A DNA stretch of 64,000 nucleotides from an uncultured Pelagibacteraceae bacterium (GTDB lineage: Bacteria > Pseudomonadota > Alphaproteobacteria > Pelagibacterales > Pelagibacteraceae): contig CACIWX010000001.1 of the NCBI GenBank assembly GCA_902590465.1, forward strand, positions 1 to 64,000. Direction: 5' to 3'. The notes beneath the pieces are model-generated. The model saw nothing but the letters and a program-made list of their open reading frames with translations, did no database searches and was not told where the DNA came from. A program made the position numbers and the translations under genes. Of this stretch, positions 20,013 through 29,871 are shown piece by piece. Numbering within the stretch: the stretch's first letter is position 1; each line of letters begins with the position of its first letter.

Positions 20013-21781
20013 TAAACTAAAGTTTTTCCTTCATCTGAAACTTCTTCTTTTTCATCTTCAGGTCCAAGAAGCATTTGATTATGGGGTTTCCCAGAAGGTA
20101 TCATCGGATAACAGTTTTCTACTTTATCAACTACACAATCAAAAATAACGGGTTTATCCGTATTAATCATTTCTTTAATCTTTTCGTCTAGTTCATCAGG
20201 AGTTTTTGCTCTTATCCCTACAGCACCATAAGCTTCGGCTAACTTAACAAAATCTGGTAAAGCTTCTGTGTAACTTTCAGAATAATTTTTATCGTGCAAC
20301 AATTCTTGCCATTGTCGTACCATTCCCATGTATTCATTATTTAAAATAAAAATCTTAACTGGTAATCTATATTGTATTGCGGTCGACATTTCTTGAATAT
20401 TCATTAATATCGAAGCTTCACCAGCTATATCTACTACTAGCTTTTTAGGATGAGCAATTTGAACACCGATAGCTGCAGGTAAACCATATCCCATAGTACC
20501 TAGACCTCCAGAAGTCATCCATCTGTTAGGTTTATTAAACTTATAATGTTGCGCAGCCCACATCTGGTGTTGTCCAACTTCTGTAGTAATAAAAGTGTCT
20601 TGGTGTTTTGTTAATTCATATAATCTTTGTACAGCATGCTGCGGTTTAATAGTTTCCTTGCTATTGATAAAATTTAAAGATTTTTTTTCTCTCCATTTAT
20701 CAATTTGGCTCCACCACTTGGCAGTTTTTTGTTTATTCGACTCAATAAAATTTTTATTTCTTTCTTTAAATCTTTTTATAACTGCTTGTAATAATTCTGT
20801 GACATCACTTGTAATAGCTAGATCAACTTTTACATTTTTTCCAATTGAGGATGGATCTATATCAATATGAATTTTTTTTGATTTTGGAGAAAACTCGTCA
20901 ATTTTTCCTGTTATTCTGTCATCAAATCTTGCTCCAATATTAATCATTAAGTCGCAATCATGCATAGCATTATTAGCTTCATAAGTACCATGCATGCCAA
21001 GCATTCCTAAAAACTGAGGATCTTCTCCCGGAAAAGCTCCCAATCCTTGTAAGGTAGAAGTAATAGGAAAACCAGTTAATGAAACTAGTTCTCTTAAAAA
21101 TTCACTCGCTTTTGGACCTGAATTAATTACTCCTCCACCTGTATAAAAAATAGGTTTAGAAGATTTTTTTATCATCTCAATAAATTTATCAACGTCTTTT
21201 AAATTTATTTTATTAGTTAGAGTGCCATTTAATTTTTTTTCTAATTTATTTTTACTTACTTTATAAATACCTTTGTTAAATTGAATATCTTTAGGAATAT
21301 CTACTAAAACTGGTCCTGGTCGACCTGTTGTAGCAATTTTAAAAGCTTGGTTCATGATATCAGTTAAGTCATTTACATCTTTCACTAGCCAATTATGCTT
21401 TGTGCACGGTCGTGTTATTCCCGTTGTGTCACATTCTTGAAATGCATCAGTTCCAATTAAATGTGTTGGTACTTGTCCTGAAATACAAACTACAGGAATT
21501 GAGTCCATATAAGCATCTGTTAACGCAGTAACAGCATTCGTTGCTCCTGGTCCTGATGTAACTAATAAGACTCCAGGCTTACCACTGGATCTAGCGTAAC
21601 CTTCTGCAGCGTGACCCGCTCCTTGTTCATGTCTTGCTAAAATATGTTTTATAGTTTTATGATTTTTTAATTCATCATAAATAGGAAGCACAGCACCTCC
21701 AGGATAACCAAAAATATATTCTACTTTTTGGTCCTCTAATGCTTTGAATACTATTTCCGCTCCACTTAATAATTTCGGCAT
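20012..21781 (-). CDS. ilvB: Acetolactate synthase large (catalytic) subunit
   Basis: A 589-residue thiamine-diphosphate enzyme that joins two pyruvates, or pyruvate and 2-oxobutyrate. It has the three TPP-family domains; the catalytic Glu is in 'ARHEQGAGHAAEGYARSSGK' (around residue 52), and FAD-domain blocks follow. The ThDP/Mg motif reads 'IAGEASILMNIQEMSTA', with Glu where the GDG/GDA motif normally has Asp; the paired 'ILNNEYMGM' is intact. It is 37 bases downstream of miaA. Operon order ilvB-ilvN-ilvC is standard. No attenuator peptide was found in the short gap before it. Confidence 0.94.
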   Translation of the reverse strand: MPKLLSGAEIVFKALEDQKVEYIFGYPGGAVLPIYDELKNHKTIKHILARHEQGAGHAAEGYARSSGKPGVLLVTSGPGATNAVTALTDAYMDSIPVVCISGQVPTHLIGTDAFQECDTTGITRPCTKHNWLVKDVNDLTDIMNQAFKIATTGRPGPVLVDIPKDIQFNKGIYKVSKNKLEKKLNGTLTNKINLKDVDKFIEMIKKSSKPIFYTGGGVINSGPKASEFLRELVSLTGFPITSTLQGLGAFPGEDPQFLGMLGMHGTYEANNAMHDCDLMINIGARFDDRITGKIDEFSPKSKKIHIDIDPSSIGKNVKVDLAITSDVTELLQAVIKRFKERNKNFIESNKQKTAKWWSQIDKWREKKSLNFINSKETIKPQHAVQRLYELTKHQDTFITTEVGQHQMWAAQHYKFNKPNRWMTSGGLGTMGYGLPAAIGVQIAHPKKLVVDIAGEASILMNIQEMSTAIQYRLPVKIFILNNEYMGMVRQWQELLHDKNYSESYTEALPDFVKLAEAYGAVGIRAKTPDELDEKIKEMINTDKPVIFDCVVDKVENCYPMIPSGKPHNQMLLGPEDEKEEVSDEGKTLV

Positions 21782-21818
21782 TCATACAATCTAGCCTAGA
21801 AATGCCAACCGTCAAGTT

Positions 21819-22736
21819 TTAGCTTGTTACTTTTAATGTTTTTTTTAAAAGAATAGAGAAATTTTTAGAATATAGCTTAATCCAATTCTTCATATGACCA
21901 CGAGCCCACGTATTTTGTCTTTTGGCGTACTGCCTAGTCTTAATATTGATAAGTTCTTTACATTCGTCTAACGAGATCTTTTCTTTAATAAATCGATTAA
22001 TTTCTTGAACACCTATCAATTTATTAGCCGATAAACTCTTATTCAGTCTTAATGTATTAAATTTTTTAACCTCACCTAAACAGTTTTCTTTAAACATAAG
22101 TTCAGTTCTATTTGAAATTTTCAGAAGTAAATCTTTTCTTGGAATATCAATAAAAACTTTTCTTAAATCAAAATCTAGAAAGTCTGATTTCGTTTTTTCA
22201 AACCAATCAAATAAAGATTTTTTTGTTTTTAATTTTACCTCATACGCTCTTTGCATTCTTTGAGAGTCTTTTGGATAAATTCTATCTTTAACTTTAGGAT
22301 CTAGCTCTAAAAGCTTCTCATAAAATTTTTTTGAGCCAATTGTCTTAAATAAAGCTCTTACATTATTTCTCGTTTTGGTATCTATATCCGGAATTTTACT
22401 TATTCCTTTAGTAATAGTGTTAAAATATAAACCAGTGCCCCCAACAATAATTGGAATTTTTTTCTTCTTTAAACATAAGTTAACTTTTTTTTTGACTTCT
22501 TTAACCCAATCGCCTGCTGAGAAATATTTTTTAACAGAAACTACGCCATACATATGATGTTTGATTTTTTTTGTTTCAGATCTTCTAGGCCTAGAGGATA
22601 AAATAGAAAACTCCTTATATATTTGCATGCTGTCAGCATTTATAATCTCTCCATTCATTTTTTTTGCTAAATGAATCGCTAATTTTGATTTTCCTGAAGC
22701 TGTTGGTCCTGCTAAGAGAATAATTTTTTTTGACAA
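21819..22736 (-). CDS. miaA: tRNA dimethylallyltransferase
   Basis: A 305-residue enzyme that adds a dimethylallyl group to A37 of tRNAs reading codons that start with U. The P-loop is 'LAGPTASGKSKLAIHLA' at the N-terminus; 'INADSMQIYKEFSILSSRP' and 'IIVGGTGLYFNTITKG' are the other family blocks, and the C-terminal 'KTRQYAKRQNTWARGH' contacts tRNA. It is two bases after the protease gene. Confidence 0.95.
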   Translation of the reverse strand: MSKKIILLAGPTASGKSKLAIHLAKKMNGEIINADSMQIYKEFSILSSRPRRSETKKIKHHMYGVVSVKKYFSAGDWVKEVKKKVNLCLKKKKIPIIVGGTGLYFNTITKGISKIPDIDTKTRNNVRALFKTIGSKKFYEKLLELDPKVKDRIYPKDSQRMQRAYEVKLKTKKSLFDWFEKTKSDFLDFDLRKVFIDIPRKDLLLKISNRTELMFKENCLGEVKKFNTLRLNKSLSANKLIGVQEINRFIKEKISLDECKELINIKTRQYAKRQNTWARGHMKNWIKLYSKNFSILLKKTLKVTS

Positions 22737-22738
22737 AA

Positions 22739-24142
22739 TTAATTTATTTTTACACCAAGATATCTTCTTCTATTATTGTTATTAATTACTGTTAACAATA
22801 AAGTCTTTTCACCCTTTTTAAAAATTCCATTAACTATTTTATTTAAATCATCAGAATTTTTTACAGGAGTTTTTTGTACTTCAATTATTATATCATTTAC
22901 ACTTAAGAGATTAGCTAAAGGGCTTCGATTAGAAATTTCAGTAATCACAACTCCCTTAGTTTTTTTGCTTAGATTTCTATTGGTAACATCCTTCTCATTT
23001 AAATCTCTTACTGCTATTTTTAAACTTTGAATGTCTATATCCTTTTTAACAATTTTTGGTTTTGTTTCTTTAAATTCCTCTGATGTTTCAAGTCTTCCTA
23101 AAGTTAATCTTTTTGAGATTAATTTTTTATTTCTCCAAATTTTAAGTTCAACACTTTTTCCTACTTCTGTACTTGCAACAACATTTGGAAGTTTTTTCAT
23201 TGTGTTTATTTTTTTTCCATCAAATTCTAAAATAATATCACCTGCTTTTATTCCAGCTTTTTCTGCTGGACTATTTTGGCCAACGCTCGCCACAAGAGCT
23301 CCTTCAGGTTTTTTTAATTTTTCAACATCTGCAATTTCTTTGGTTACTTCCTGAATCCTTACACCCAACCATCCTCTTTTTGTTTCACCAAATTTTATTA
23401 ATTGATCAATTACATTTGATGCTGCGTTAGCTGGTATTGCAAAACCGATTCCAATCGATCCTGATTGACCTGGAGCTATGATTGCGGTGTTAACTCCGAT
23501 TACCTCTCCTTTAAGATTAAATAACGGTCCACCAGAATTACCTTGGTTGATTGATGCATCAGTTTGAATAAAATCTTCATATCGCGTTAAACCAATTTGC
23601 CTGTTTCTTGCTGAGATTATTCCGGACGTTACTGTTCCACCTAAACCAAATGGGTTACCAATAGCAACAACCCAATCTCCCACTCTTGCTTTTGTTGAAT
23701 CACCAAAACTGACAGGTTTAAATTTATCTTTAGTTTTAATTTTTAAAACCGCAAGATCCATATAAGGATCAGCACCTATGACTTCAGCATTATATTCTTT
23801 ATCTCCCACTCGTATTAAAATATCTTCTGCATCGGCAATCACATGATTATTTGTAATTACGATACCATCTTCTTTAATAATAAACCCAGAACCTAGAGAT
23901 GATGCTTTTCTTTCTGTTGGTCTTTCAAAATCTTTAAACATTTCACCAAATGGTGAACCTGGGGGAAATTGAAATGGAAATTGATTTGTAGGTGTTCTAA
24001 CAGTTTGAGTTGTTGAAATATTTACCACTGATGGCATCAATTTTTCTGCTAAATCAGCAAAAGAACTTGGAACTGCTTTAGCTTGAATAGATGAAAAATT
24101 TAAAATTAATAATACAAAAAATATTTTCTTTAGAATATTCAT
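22739..24142 (-). CDS. degP: DegP/HtrA-family periplasmic serine protease
   Basis: A 467-residue protein with an N-terminal signal peptide ending near 'AKAVPS'. The trypsin-like domain has the His of 'NNHVIADAED', the Asp of 'DLAVLKI' and the Ser of 'QGNSGGPL'. Two PDZ domains follow: the first with 'GWLGVRIQEV' and 'SPAEKAGIKAGDIILEFDG', the second shorter and more divergent (about 375-460). It degrades or refolds damaged envelope proteins. It lies next to hflK and hflC, also membrane protein quality-control genes, a neighbourhood seen in many proteobacteria. Whether it corresponds to DegP or DegQ cannot be told. Confidence 0.92.
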   Translation of the reverse strand: MNILKKIFFVLLILNFSSIQAKAVPSSFADLAEKLMPSVVNISTTQTVRTPTNQFPFQFPPGSPFGEMFKDFERPTERKASSLGSGFIIKEDGIVITNNHVIADAEDILIRVGDKEYNAEVIGADPYMDLAVLKIKTKDKFKPVSFGDSTKARVGDWVVAIGNPFGLGGTVTSGIISARNRQIGLTRYEDFIQTDASINQGNSGGPLFNLKGEVIGVNTAIIAPGQSGSIGIGFAIPANAASNVIDQLIKFGETKRGWLGVRIQEVTKEIADVEKLKKPEGALVASVGQNSPAEKAGIKAGDIILEFDGKKINTMKKLPNVVASTEVGKSVELKIWRNKKLISKRLTLGRLETSEEFKETKPKIVKKDIDIQSLKIAVRDLNEKDVTNRNLSKKTKGVVITEISNRSPLANLLSVNDIIIEVQKTPVKNSDDLNKIVNGIFKKGEKTLLLTVINNNNRRRYLGVKIN

Positions 24143-24143
24143 G

Positions 24144-24329
24144 TTAATTTTTTATATACCAAATTATTAAAAAACCGATAATCAAAAAAAACAACCCGAA
24201 TGATCTCAGTTTATTTTCTGGTGTATTTTTGATCATCTCTAACATATTTTTTATTCTTGACGGGAAAATGGCAAGGAAAAGACCTTCTATAAAGAAAAGC
24301 AATCCGATTGCAGTAATAAGCTCTTTCAC
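24144..24329 (-). CDS. DUF2065-family small membrane protein
   Basis: A 61-residue protein with two hydrophobic segments (about residues 4-22 and 43-58) and the conserved 'LITAIGLLFFIEGLFLAIFP' opening of the DUF2065 family. Genes of this family are commonly found next to hflC, as here (12 bases away). The function is not known. Confidence 0.8.
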   Translation of the reverse strand: MKELITAIGLLFFIEGLFLAIFPSRIKNMLEMIKNTPENKLRSFGLFFLIIGFLIIWYIKN

Positions 24330-24341
24330 AAAGTGATTAGT

Positions 24342-25217
24342 TTATCTTTTAATATTTGGCTTTACAGATTTACCAAAAAATTTAAAGAATTCGCTGTCAG
24401 GAGATAATACAAGTGAAGTTTCTCCACCGATTAGCGCTTTTTCATAAGCCTGCATTGCTCTGTAAAATGCAAAAAACTGAGGATCTCTTCCGAAGGCATT
24501 AGCAAAAATTTTATTTCTTTCACCGTCACCTTCTCCTTTCATAATTTCTGACTTCTTATTAGCTTCTGCTAAAATTACTGTTACATCTTTATCTGCTGTT
24601 GATCTAATTTTTTGTGCTATCTCAGCTCCTTGTGCTCTAAACTCTTTAGCTTCTCTCTCCCTTTCAGTTTGCATTCTTTTGTAAATAGCTTCACTGTTTG
24701 CTGGGGGTAAATCAGCTCTTTTAATTCTAACATCTACAATTTGAATTCCAAAATTCTCTGCCTCTTGATTTACCTGAGATTGAATGTCTTGCATTTGTCT
24801 TGCTCTATCAGTTGATAATAAAGTCGCTAATTCTTGTGTACCCAATACACCTCTTATTCTAGAGTTTATGATTGTAGAAAGTCTTGATCTAGCAACTCTT
24901 TCATTTCCGACAGAAATATAGAATTTTAATGGATCAACAATTTTAAATCTTGCAAAAGCATCAACAATTAATCTCTTTTGGTCTGCGGCAATTACTTCTT
25001 CTGGATCGTTATCTAAGTTTAAAATTCTTTTATCTAGATAAACAACGTTTTGAATAAATGGTAATTTAAAGTTTAATCCTGCTTTAGTTATAATTTTTTT
25101 AGGGTCACCAAATTGAAGAACTATTGCTTGGCTAATCTCTTGAACTACAAATAAACATTGAAATACTACTACCGCTATTAAAACTATTGCAGGAATTATA
25201 AGTTTAACACCTCTCAT
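24342..25217 (-). CDS. hflC: Protease modulator HflC
   Basis: A 291-residue SPFH/prohibitin-domain protein with one N-terminal membrane helix (about residues 6-24) and the main domain in the periplasm. Family blocks are 'VVQEISQAIVLQFGDPKK', 'DVRIKRADLPPANSEAIYKRMQTERER' and the coiled coil after it. With HflK it forms the large cage that surrounds the FtsH protease and tunes membrane protein turnover. Its start shares a base with the hflK stop. Confidence 0.94.
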   Translation of the reverse strand: MRGVKLIIPAIVLIAVVVFQCLFVVQEISQAIVLQFGDPKKIITKAGLNFKLPFIQNVVYLDKRILNLDNDPEEVIAADQKRLIVDAFARFKIVDPLKFYISVGNERVARSRLSTIINSRIRGVLGTQELATLLSTDRARQMQDIQSQVNQEAENFGIQIVDVRIKRADLPPANSEAIYKRMQTEREREAKEFRAQGAEIAQKIRSTADKDVTVILAEANKKSEIMKGEGDGERNKIFANAFGRDPQFFAFYRAMQAYEKALIGGETSLVLSPDSEFFKFFGKSVKPNIKR

Positions 25218-26332
25218 TAATTATTTCCTCCTGATTTTTTTAATTCAGGTAATGGTAAATAAGGAACTACTCCTGAGCCAGACTCTTTATCTATGATCAC
25301 TTTATCTATATCAGCTAAAACTTTTTCCATAGTTTCTAAATACATTCTCTCTTGGGTTACTTGTTTTGCATTTTTGTATTCATTATATATCGCTAAAAAT
25401 CTACTAGCTTCACCTTCTGCCTTTGCAACAACTTCTTTTTTATAGGCTTCAGCTTGTTGTAAAACTTGTTCTGCTTCCCCTCTTGCTCTTGGTATCACAT
25501 CATTAGCATAAGCCTCGGCTTCATTCTTTGATCTTTCTCTATCAGCCCTGGCAGCCTGCACATCACGGAATGCATCAATAACTTGCTCAGGTGGATCGGC
25601 TTGTTGAGTTTGAACTTGTGTGATTTGTATACCTGAACCATACTCATCTAAAATTATCTGTGTAATTTCTTGAACTTCTAATTCAATTTTCGATCTACCC
25701 TCAGTTAAAATATTTTGAATTCTATTTTTTGCTATAACTTCTCTCATAGCTGTTTCTGAAGCTGCTTTAACTGTTTCGATTGGACTTTGAATATTAAATA
25801 AAAATTTCTGAGCGTCTTTTATTACCCAGAACACAGAGTAGTTTATATCTACAATATTTTCATCACCTGTTAACATTAAACTTTCTTCAGGAACATTTCC
25901 TACTCCAGAAGATCTACCAGTGTCACTTGCAGGTCTAAAACCTACATCAACTCTATTAACCTTAGTAACTTTAGGAGTTAATACTCTCTCGAATGGTGTT
26001 GGAAAGTGATAATGTAATCCTGGTTGAGTAGTATTCACATATTTTCCAAATCTTAGAACAACACCTTGTTCATCGGGTAAAACTCTATAAAGACCACTCG
26101 CTACATAAAGAACAGCTAAAATTAATAAACCAATTATTATTGGACGTGAACCACCTGATTTTCCGCCAGAAAATTTATTAATCGTTTTTTGAAAATTTTT
26201 AATAATGTCATCAAGATTTGGTGGATCTTGTCTTGAACCTGATCCATTTCCACCCGGCATACGCCCGCCGCCTCCTGGAGGAGGTGACCCCCATGGAGAT
26301 TGGTTTTTGAAAATTTTGTCTTTAAAGCTCAT
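25217..26332 (-). CDS. hflK: Protease modulator HflK
   Basis: A 371-residue partner of HflC. The N-terminus is rich in Gly and Pro (residues 11-40), as usual for HflK, then comes one membrane helix (about 66-84) and the SPFH domain, with a helical coiled coil rich in Ala, Glu and Lys (about 255-330). It is the first gene of the long minus-strand run and is divergent from mrp, with 54 bases between them that must hold both promoters. Confidence 0.94.
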   Translation of the reverse strand: MSFKDKIFKNQSPWGSPPPGGGGRMPGGNGSGSRQDPPNLDDIIKNFQKTINKFSGGKSGGSRPIIIGLLILAVLYVASGLYRVLPDEQGVVLRFGKYVNTTQPGLHYHFPTPFERVLTPKVTKVNRVDVGFRPASDTGRSSGVGNVPEESLMLTGDENIVDINYSVFWVIKDAQKFLFNIQSPIETVKAASETAMREVIAKNRIQNILTEGRSKIELEVQEITQIILDEYGSGIQITQVQTQQADPPEQVIDAFRDVQAARADRERSKNEAEAYANDVIPRARGEAEQVLQQAEAYKKEVVAKAEGEASRFLAIYNEYKNAKQVTQERMYLETMEKVLADIDKVIIDKESGSGVVPYLPLPELKKSGGNN

Positions 26333-26386
26333 GACACTTTATATAGTGACTTTTAATACAAAAACAAGTTAAGTAAGAGCGATATA

Positions 26387-27214
26387 ATGTCTGAAAAAAA
26401 AGTAGAAATGAGCAAAACAATGAGAGAAAAGCTTGCTCCAAAGAAATTTATCAAAACTCCCATAAATGGGACTAAAAATACAATATTAGTTTCTAGTGCA
26501 AAAGGCGGTGTAGGTAAATCTACGGTCGCAATTAATCTTGCCTTTGCTCTTCAAAATCTAGGTTTAAAAATTGGTCTCTTAGATGCTGATGTTTATGGAC
26601 CCTCTTTACCAAAATTAATTAACTTAAATGAAAAACCTAAAAGCGAGGATGGTAAAACAATGACTCCTTTAGAAAAATATAATGCACAATTCATGTCTAT
26701 GGGATTTTTGGTTGATGAGCAAACTCCAATGATTTGGAGAGGTCCAATGGTAATTAGTGCGATTAAAACAATGACACAAAAAGTTTTGTGGAAAGATAGA
26801 GATGTTATTATCATCGATATGCCGCCAGGAACTGGGGATACTCAATTAACATTTGCACAAGAAGTAAAAGTTGATGGAGCAATTATTGTTTCAACACCGC
26901 AAGATCTTGCATTGTTAGATGTTAAAAGAGGAATTCAAATGTTTGATAAAACAGGTGTAAAAATTTTAGGATTAATTGATAATATGAGTTATTTTAAGGG
27001 CGATGATGGTAAAGATTATAAAATTTTTGGAGAAAGCGGTGTAGAAAAAACTGCAAAAGAATTTGATAAAAAATTTTTAGGTCATATTCCTATTCATCGA
27101 GATTTAAGAAATTCAGCTGATAAAGGTGATCCATTAACACACTCTAATCCTGATCATGAGGTTTCAAAATTATTTAAAAATATAGCTGAAAAAATTAAAC
27201 AATCTTTTCTTTAA
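26387..27214 (+). CDS. mrp: Mrp/ApbC-type P-loop ATPase
   Basis: A 275-residue ATPase of the Mrp/Nbp35 group implicated in iron-sulfur cluster transfer. The deviant Walker A is '[16 protein letters not shown]' (about residues 37-52), followed by '[13 protein letters not shown]' and '[13 protein letters not shown]'. The N-terminal DUF59/MIP18 domain of longer Mrp proteins is missing. The usual CPxC pair after 'NMSYF' is absent (it reads '[17 protein letters not shown]'), so cluster binding by these cysteines is not possible. Its 3' end overlaps the convergent thyX by 20 bases. Confidence 0.9.
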   Translation: MSEKKVEMSKTMREKLAPKKFIKTPINGTKNTILVSSAKGGVGKSTVAINLAFALQNLGLKIGLLDADVYGPSLPKLINLNEKPKSEDGKTMTPLEKYNAQFMSMGFLVDEQTPMIWRGPMVISAIKTMTQKVLWKDRDVIIIDMPPGTGDTQLTFAQEVKVDGAIIVSTPQDLALLDVKRGIQMFDKTGVKILGLIDNMSYFKGDDGKDYKIFGESGVEKTAKEFDKKFLGHIPIHRDLRNSADKGDPLTHSNPDHEVSKLFKNIAEKIKQSFL

Positions 27215-28142
27215 AATCAAAAGAAACCATTAATTCATTCCATTCTCTCTTTGAAAGACCGGAACTTTCAAAGCTAACTTTTTTACCTTTTGCCATTTGT
27301 TGAATAACTTTTTTTCCTTTAGCAGATACATGTACAGCACCCACTCTATAATCTAAAAATGCAGAATGTGTTATGGGAACCCATTTTTTAACGGTGTCTA
27401 ACATAGCTTCAGCATAAACTCTTATTTCATATTGAGCATGGCTATCAGCTCTTAAGAATAAAAAATTAAGTAAATTTAATAAATCTGTTTTCCAGTACCA
27501 CTGAGTATAAGAATTTAAAGTTAGATTCATTCTTGCTAATTCTCTTGCAAGACCAGCTTTACTTTCATCTATAGTGCTTCCATCAAATCTTTCATTAAGC
27601 ATTTTTTCATAATTGTCATAAGTTCTTGTTGCATCTTCTTTTAAAATTTTTAAAACTTCATCAGCTTGCTCTCCTGTAATCAAATCTCCTCTACCTTGCC
27701 TGTTAGTATTTGATTGAGCTGATAATTGATCTTTAGCTGGAATGTAGAACTCCTTATCTAATATTGAATATCTCGCTGAATATTCATTCACATTTGCAGT
27801 TCTATGTCTTATCCATTGTCGAGCAATAAAGATTGGTAGTTTTACATGGTATTTTATTTCACACATCTCAAAAGGTGTTGAGTGCCAATGTCTCATTAAA
27901 TATTTGATTAAACCCTCGTCTGTGGAAACTTTTTTTGTACCTTTTCCATAAGAAACTCTCGCAGATTGAACTATTGAACTATCATCCCCCATATAGTCAA
28001 CCACACGAACAAAACCATGATCTAAAACCGGTATTGCTTCATAGAGAATTTTTTCTAATTGAATAGAAGTAACTCTTTTTGTTTGATTTTTTTGAGCTTG
28101 TTGGTCAGAAATTTCTTGTCTTTGTTCTTTTGTTAATTTCAT
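27195..28142 (-). CDS. thyX: Flavin-dependent thymidylate synthase
   Basis: A 315-residue FAD enzyme that makes dTMP from dUMP with methylenetetrahydrofolate and NADPH, leaving tetrahydrofolate. The ThyX signature appears as '[15 protein letters not shown]', matching RHR-x7-S-x2-R/S. The C-terminal region contains a second substrate-binding block with '[17 protein letters not shown]'. ThyX is common in small-genome bacteria because it avoids the need for high dihydrofolate reductase activity. It is divergent from the unknown membrane gene, 86 bases away. Confidence 0.95.
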   Translation of the reverse strand: MKLTKEQRQEISDQQAQKNQTKRVTSIQLEKILYEAIPVLDHGFVRVVDYMGDDSSIVQSARVSYGKGTKKVSTDEGLIKYLMRHWHSTPFEMCEIKYHVKLPIFIARQWIRHRTANVNEYSARYSILDKEFYIPAKDQLSAQSNTNRQGRGDLITGEQADEVLKILKEDATRTYDNYEKMLNERFDGSTIDESKAGLARELARMNLTLNSYTQWYWKTDLLNLLNFLFLRADSHAQYEIRVYAEAMLDTVKKWVPITHSAFLDYRVGAVHVSAKGKKVIQQMAKGKKVSFESSGLSKREWNELMVSFDFKEKIV

Positions 28143-28228
28143 TAAGTTCTTTTAGTGTTTTATAAAAATATATTTATATAGTCGAATGTTGTAAAAATGA
28201 ATACAATTAGTTAACCAATAAATTTAAA

Positions 28229-29830
28229 ATGTTAATAAATAAAAAGTTGATATACGGTAATAACTTACACTTCATTTTTTTCTTTATTCTTTCTCTAAAC
28301 TATTTGATTCCGTTGTTATTGTTTGGTCAACCAACTCTATTTTATGTTGATACGCTTGACTCTGAAATTGTTTATAACTCTATAATCGGTAAATTATTAA
28401 AAGGAGATAATGAAGCAATAAAATTATTTTTAAATGGAGAAATAGACCCTCTATATTTAAGAAGAGTTTTTCAACCTTTTTCATTTCTATATGCATTATT
28501 CTCAATTGAAATTGCATATTGGTTTATAGATATTTTAGTAAAATTAACTTCCTACATTTGTTTTTACATTTTAGCGAAAAAAATTAATCAAAATAATTTA
28601 TTTTGTGGCTTAGTTTCTTGCCTATATGCTTCTTCAAATTATCCTTCTCATGAGGGATTTGGATTAGCTTTTTTCCCTTACTTAATTTATTTAATATTGT
28701 TCAAAGAACAACTGAGAATAAAACATTATATAATTTTATTCTTTTTTGGTCTAAATACAGAAGTTCTTTTTGGAGGTTTTGCGTTACCTAGTTTAATTTT
28801 TTTAATTATTCTATTATCAAAAAATATTAATTTTAAAAAAATATTTAAGATACTTATTGCTTTTTTAAGTCCGATGATCTTTGTAAATTTTAACCTTATT
28901 TACATGGCTTTAAGCAATTTTGAATTTCATAGAGATGAATTTATACGAGAGTCAAACTCAATGTATCAAAGTTTTAGTTTATTTTTAAACACCCTTTTTC
29001 CAATTCCAAATGTTAAAAAAGTTGACTACTCATTTATACAAACATTGCCATACACTTTATATGTAGTTCCAACAATTGTTTATTCTTTTTTTACTAATGA
29101 TAAAAACGTAAGAAAAATTTTAATAGTTTTACTGTCTACTATTATATTTACTGTCTCTTTAAAGAGTGCTTTTATAAGTGAGTTAGTAAATAATTTTATT
29201 TTATTAAATAAAATTTCATGGGGTTATTTAAGTAGATCATATTATCTTCTTTACTGTCTTATGATTATCTACATTTTAAGAAATGAAATAAAATTTTTTT
29301 TAAAAATATTATTATTTTTTATTACATTTAGTTTACTTATTTTTCAAATTGATTCATCTTTAGTTCCTTTTTATAAAAGCAAAATAAAAAAAATAGAGAA
29401 TTATCAAAATTTATATACTTTTGAAGGTTATTATAATTTTCATAATTATAAAAAAATAAAAGAAATAGTTAAAAATGAGAGAACTATTTCAGTAGGTTTA
29501 GATCCAATGGTAGCAGTAATTCATGAAATTTATGTTTTAGACGGTTACCATAGCATTTATCCCTTACATTATAAAAAAAAATTTAGAAAAATTATTGAAC
29601 CAGAATTAAATTTGAACTCAAACTATAAAAAATATTTTGATGATTGGGGTAGTAGAGTTTATACTTCTTTGTATAGACCAAAGTATCCTGAAAAATATCA
29701 GTTAAACTACGATTCAGCAAAAAGTTTAGGTGCAAGATATATTATTTCAAGCATCTCTTTAAACTCAAAATCTTTGAAATTGATTTTTGGCGACTGTAAA
29801 AACGGTTTTTGTTTATACAAAATTTTATAA
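28229..29830 (+). CDS. Large multi-pass membrane protein of unknown function
   Basis: A 533-residue protein with about eleven hydrophobic segments from residue 10 to 390, followed by a soluble C-terminal part of about 140 residues rich in Tyr, Lys and Asp. The first extracytoplasmic loop carries 'YVDTLDSEIVYNS', an acidic motif at the place where GT-C glycosyltransferases and YfhO-like proteins keep catalytic acids. I do not recognise the family with certainty; the architecture resembles DUF6044/YfhO-type membrane proteins. It stands alone between thyX and ssrA. Very low GC content even for this window suggests recent acquisition or relaxed constraint. Confidence 0.65.
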   Translation: MLINKKLIYGNNLHFIFFFILSLNYLIPLLLFGQPTLFYVDTLDSEIVYNSIIGKLLKGDNEAIKLFLNGEIDPLYLRRVFQPFSFLYALFSIEIAYWFIDILVKLTSYICFYILAKKINQNNLFCGLVSCLYASSNYPSHEGFGLAFFPYLIYLILFKEQLRIKHYIILFFFGLNTEVLFGGFALPSLIFLIILLSKNINFKKIFKILIAFLSPMIFVNFNLIYMALSNFEFHRDEFIRESNSMYQSFSLFLNTLFPIPNVKKVDYSFIQTLPYTLYVVPTIVYSFFTNDKNVRKILIVLLSTIIFTVSLKSAFISELVNNFILLNKISWGYLSRSYYLLYCLMIIYILRNEIKFFLKILLFFITFSLLIFQIDSSLVPFYKSKIKKIENYQNLYTFEGYYNFHNYKKIKEIVKNERTISVGLDPMVAVIHEIYVLDGYHSIYPLHYKKKFRKIIEPELNLNSNYKKYFDDWGSRVYTSLYRPKYPEKYQLNYDSAKSLGARYIISSISLNSKSLKLIFGDCKNGFCLYKIL

Positions 29831-29835
29831 AACAA

Positions 29836-29864
29836 TTTTCAAAACTTCAATTTTGCAATATAAT
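29836..29864 (+). promoter_or_regulatory. Candidate ssrA promoter
   Basis: A perfect -10 TATAAT (29859-29864) is preceded at 17 bases by TTTTCA (29836-29841), four of six for the -35 box. Transcription would start near 29871, just upstream of the tmRNA acceptor piece. Confidence 0.6.
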
Positions 29865-29871
29865 GGTTTTG

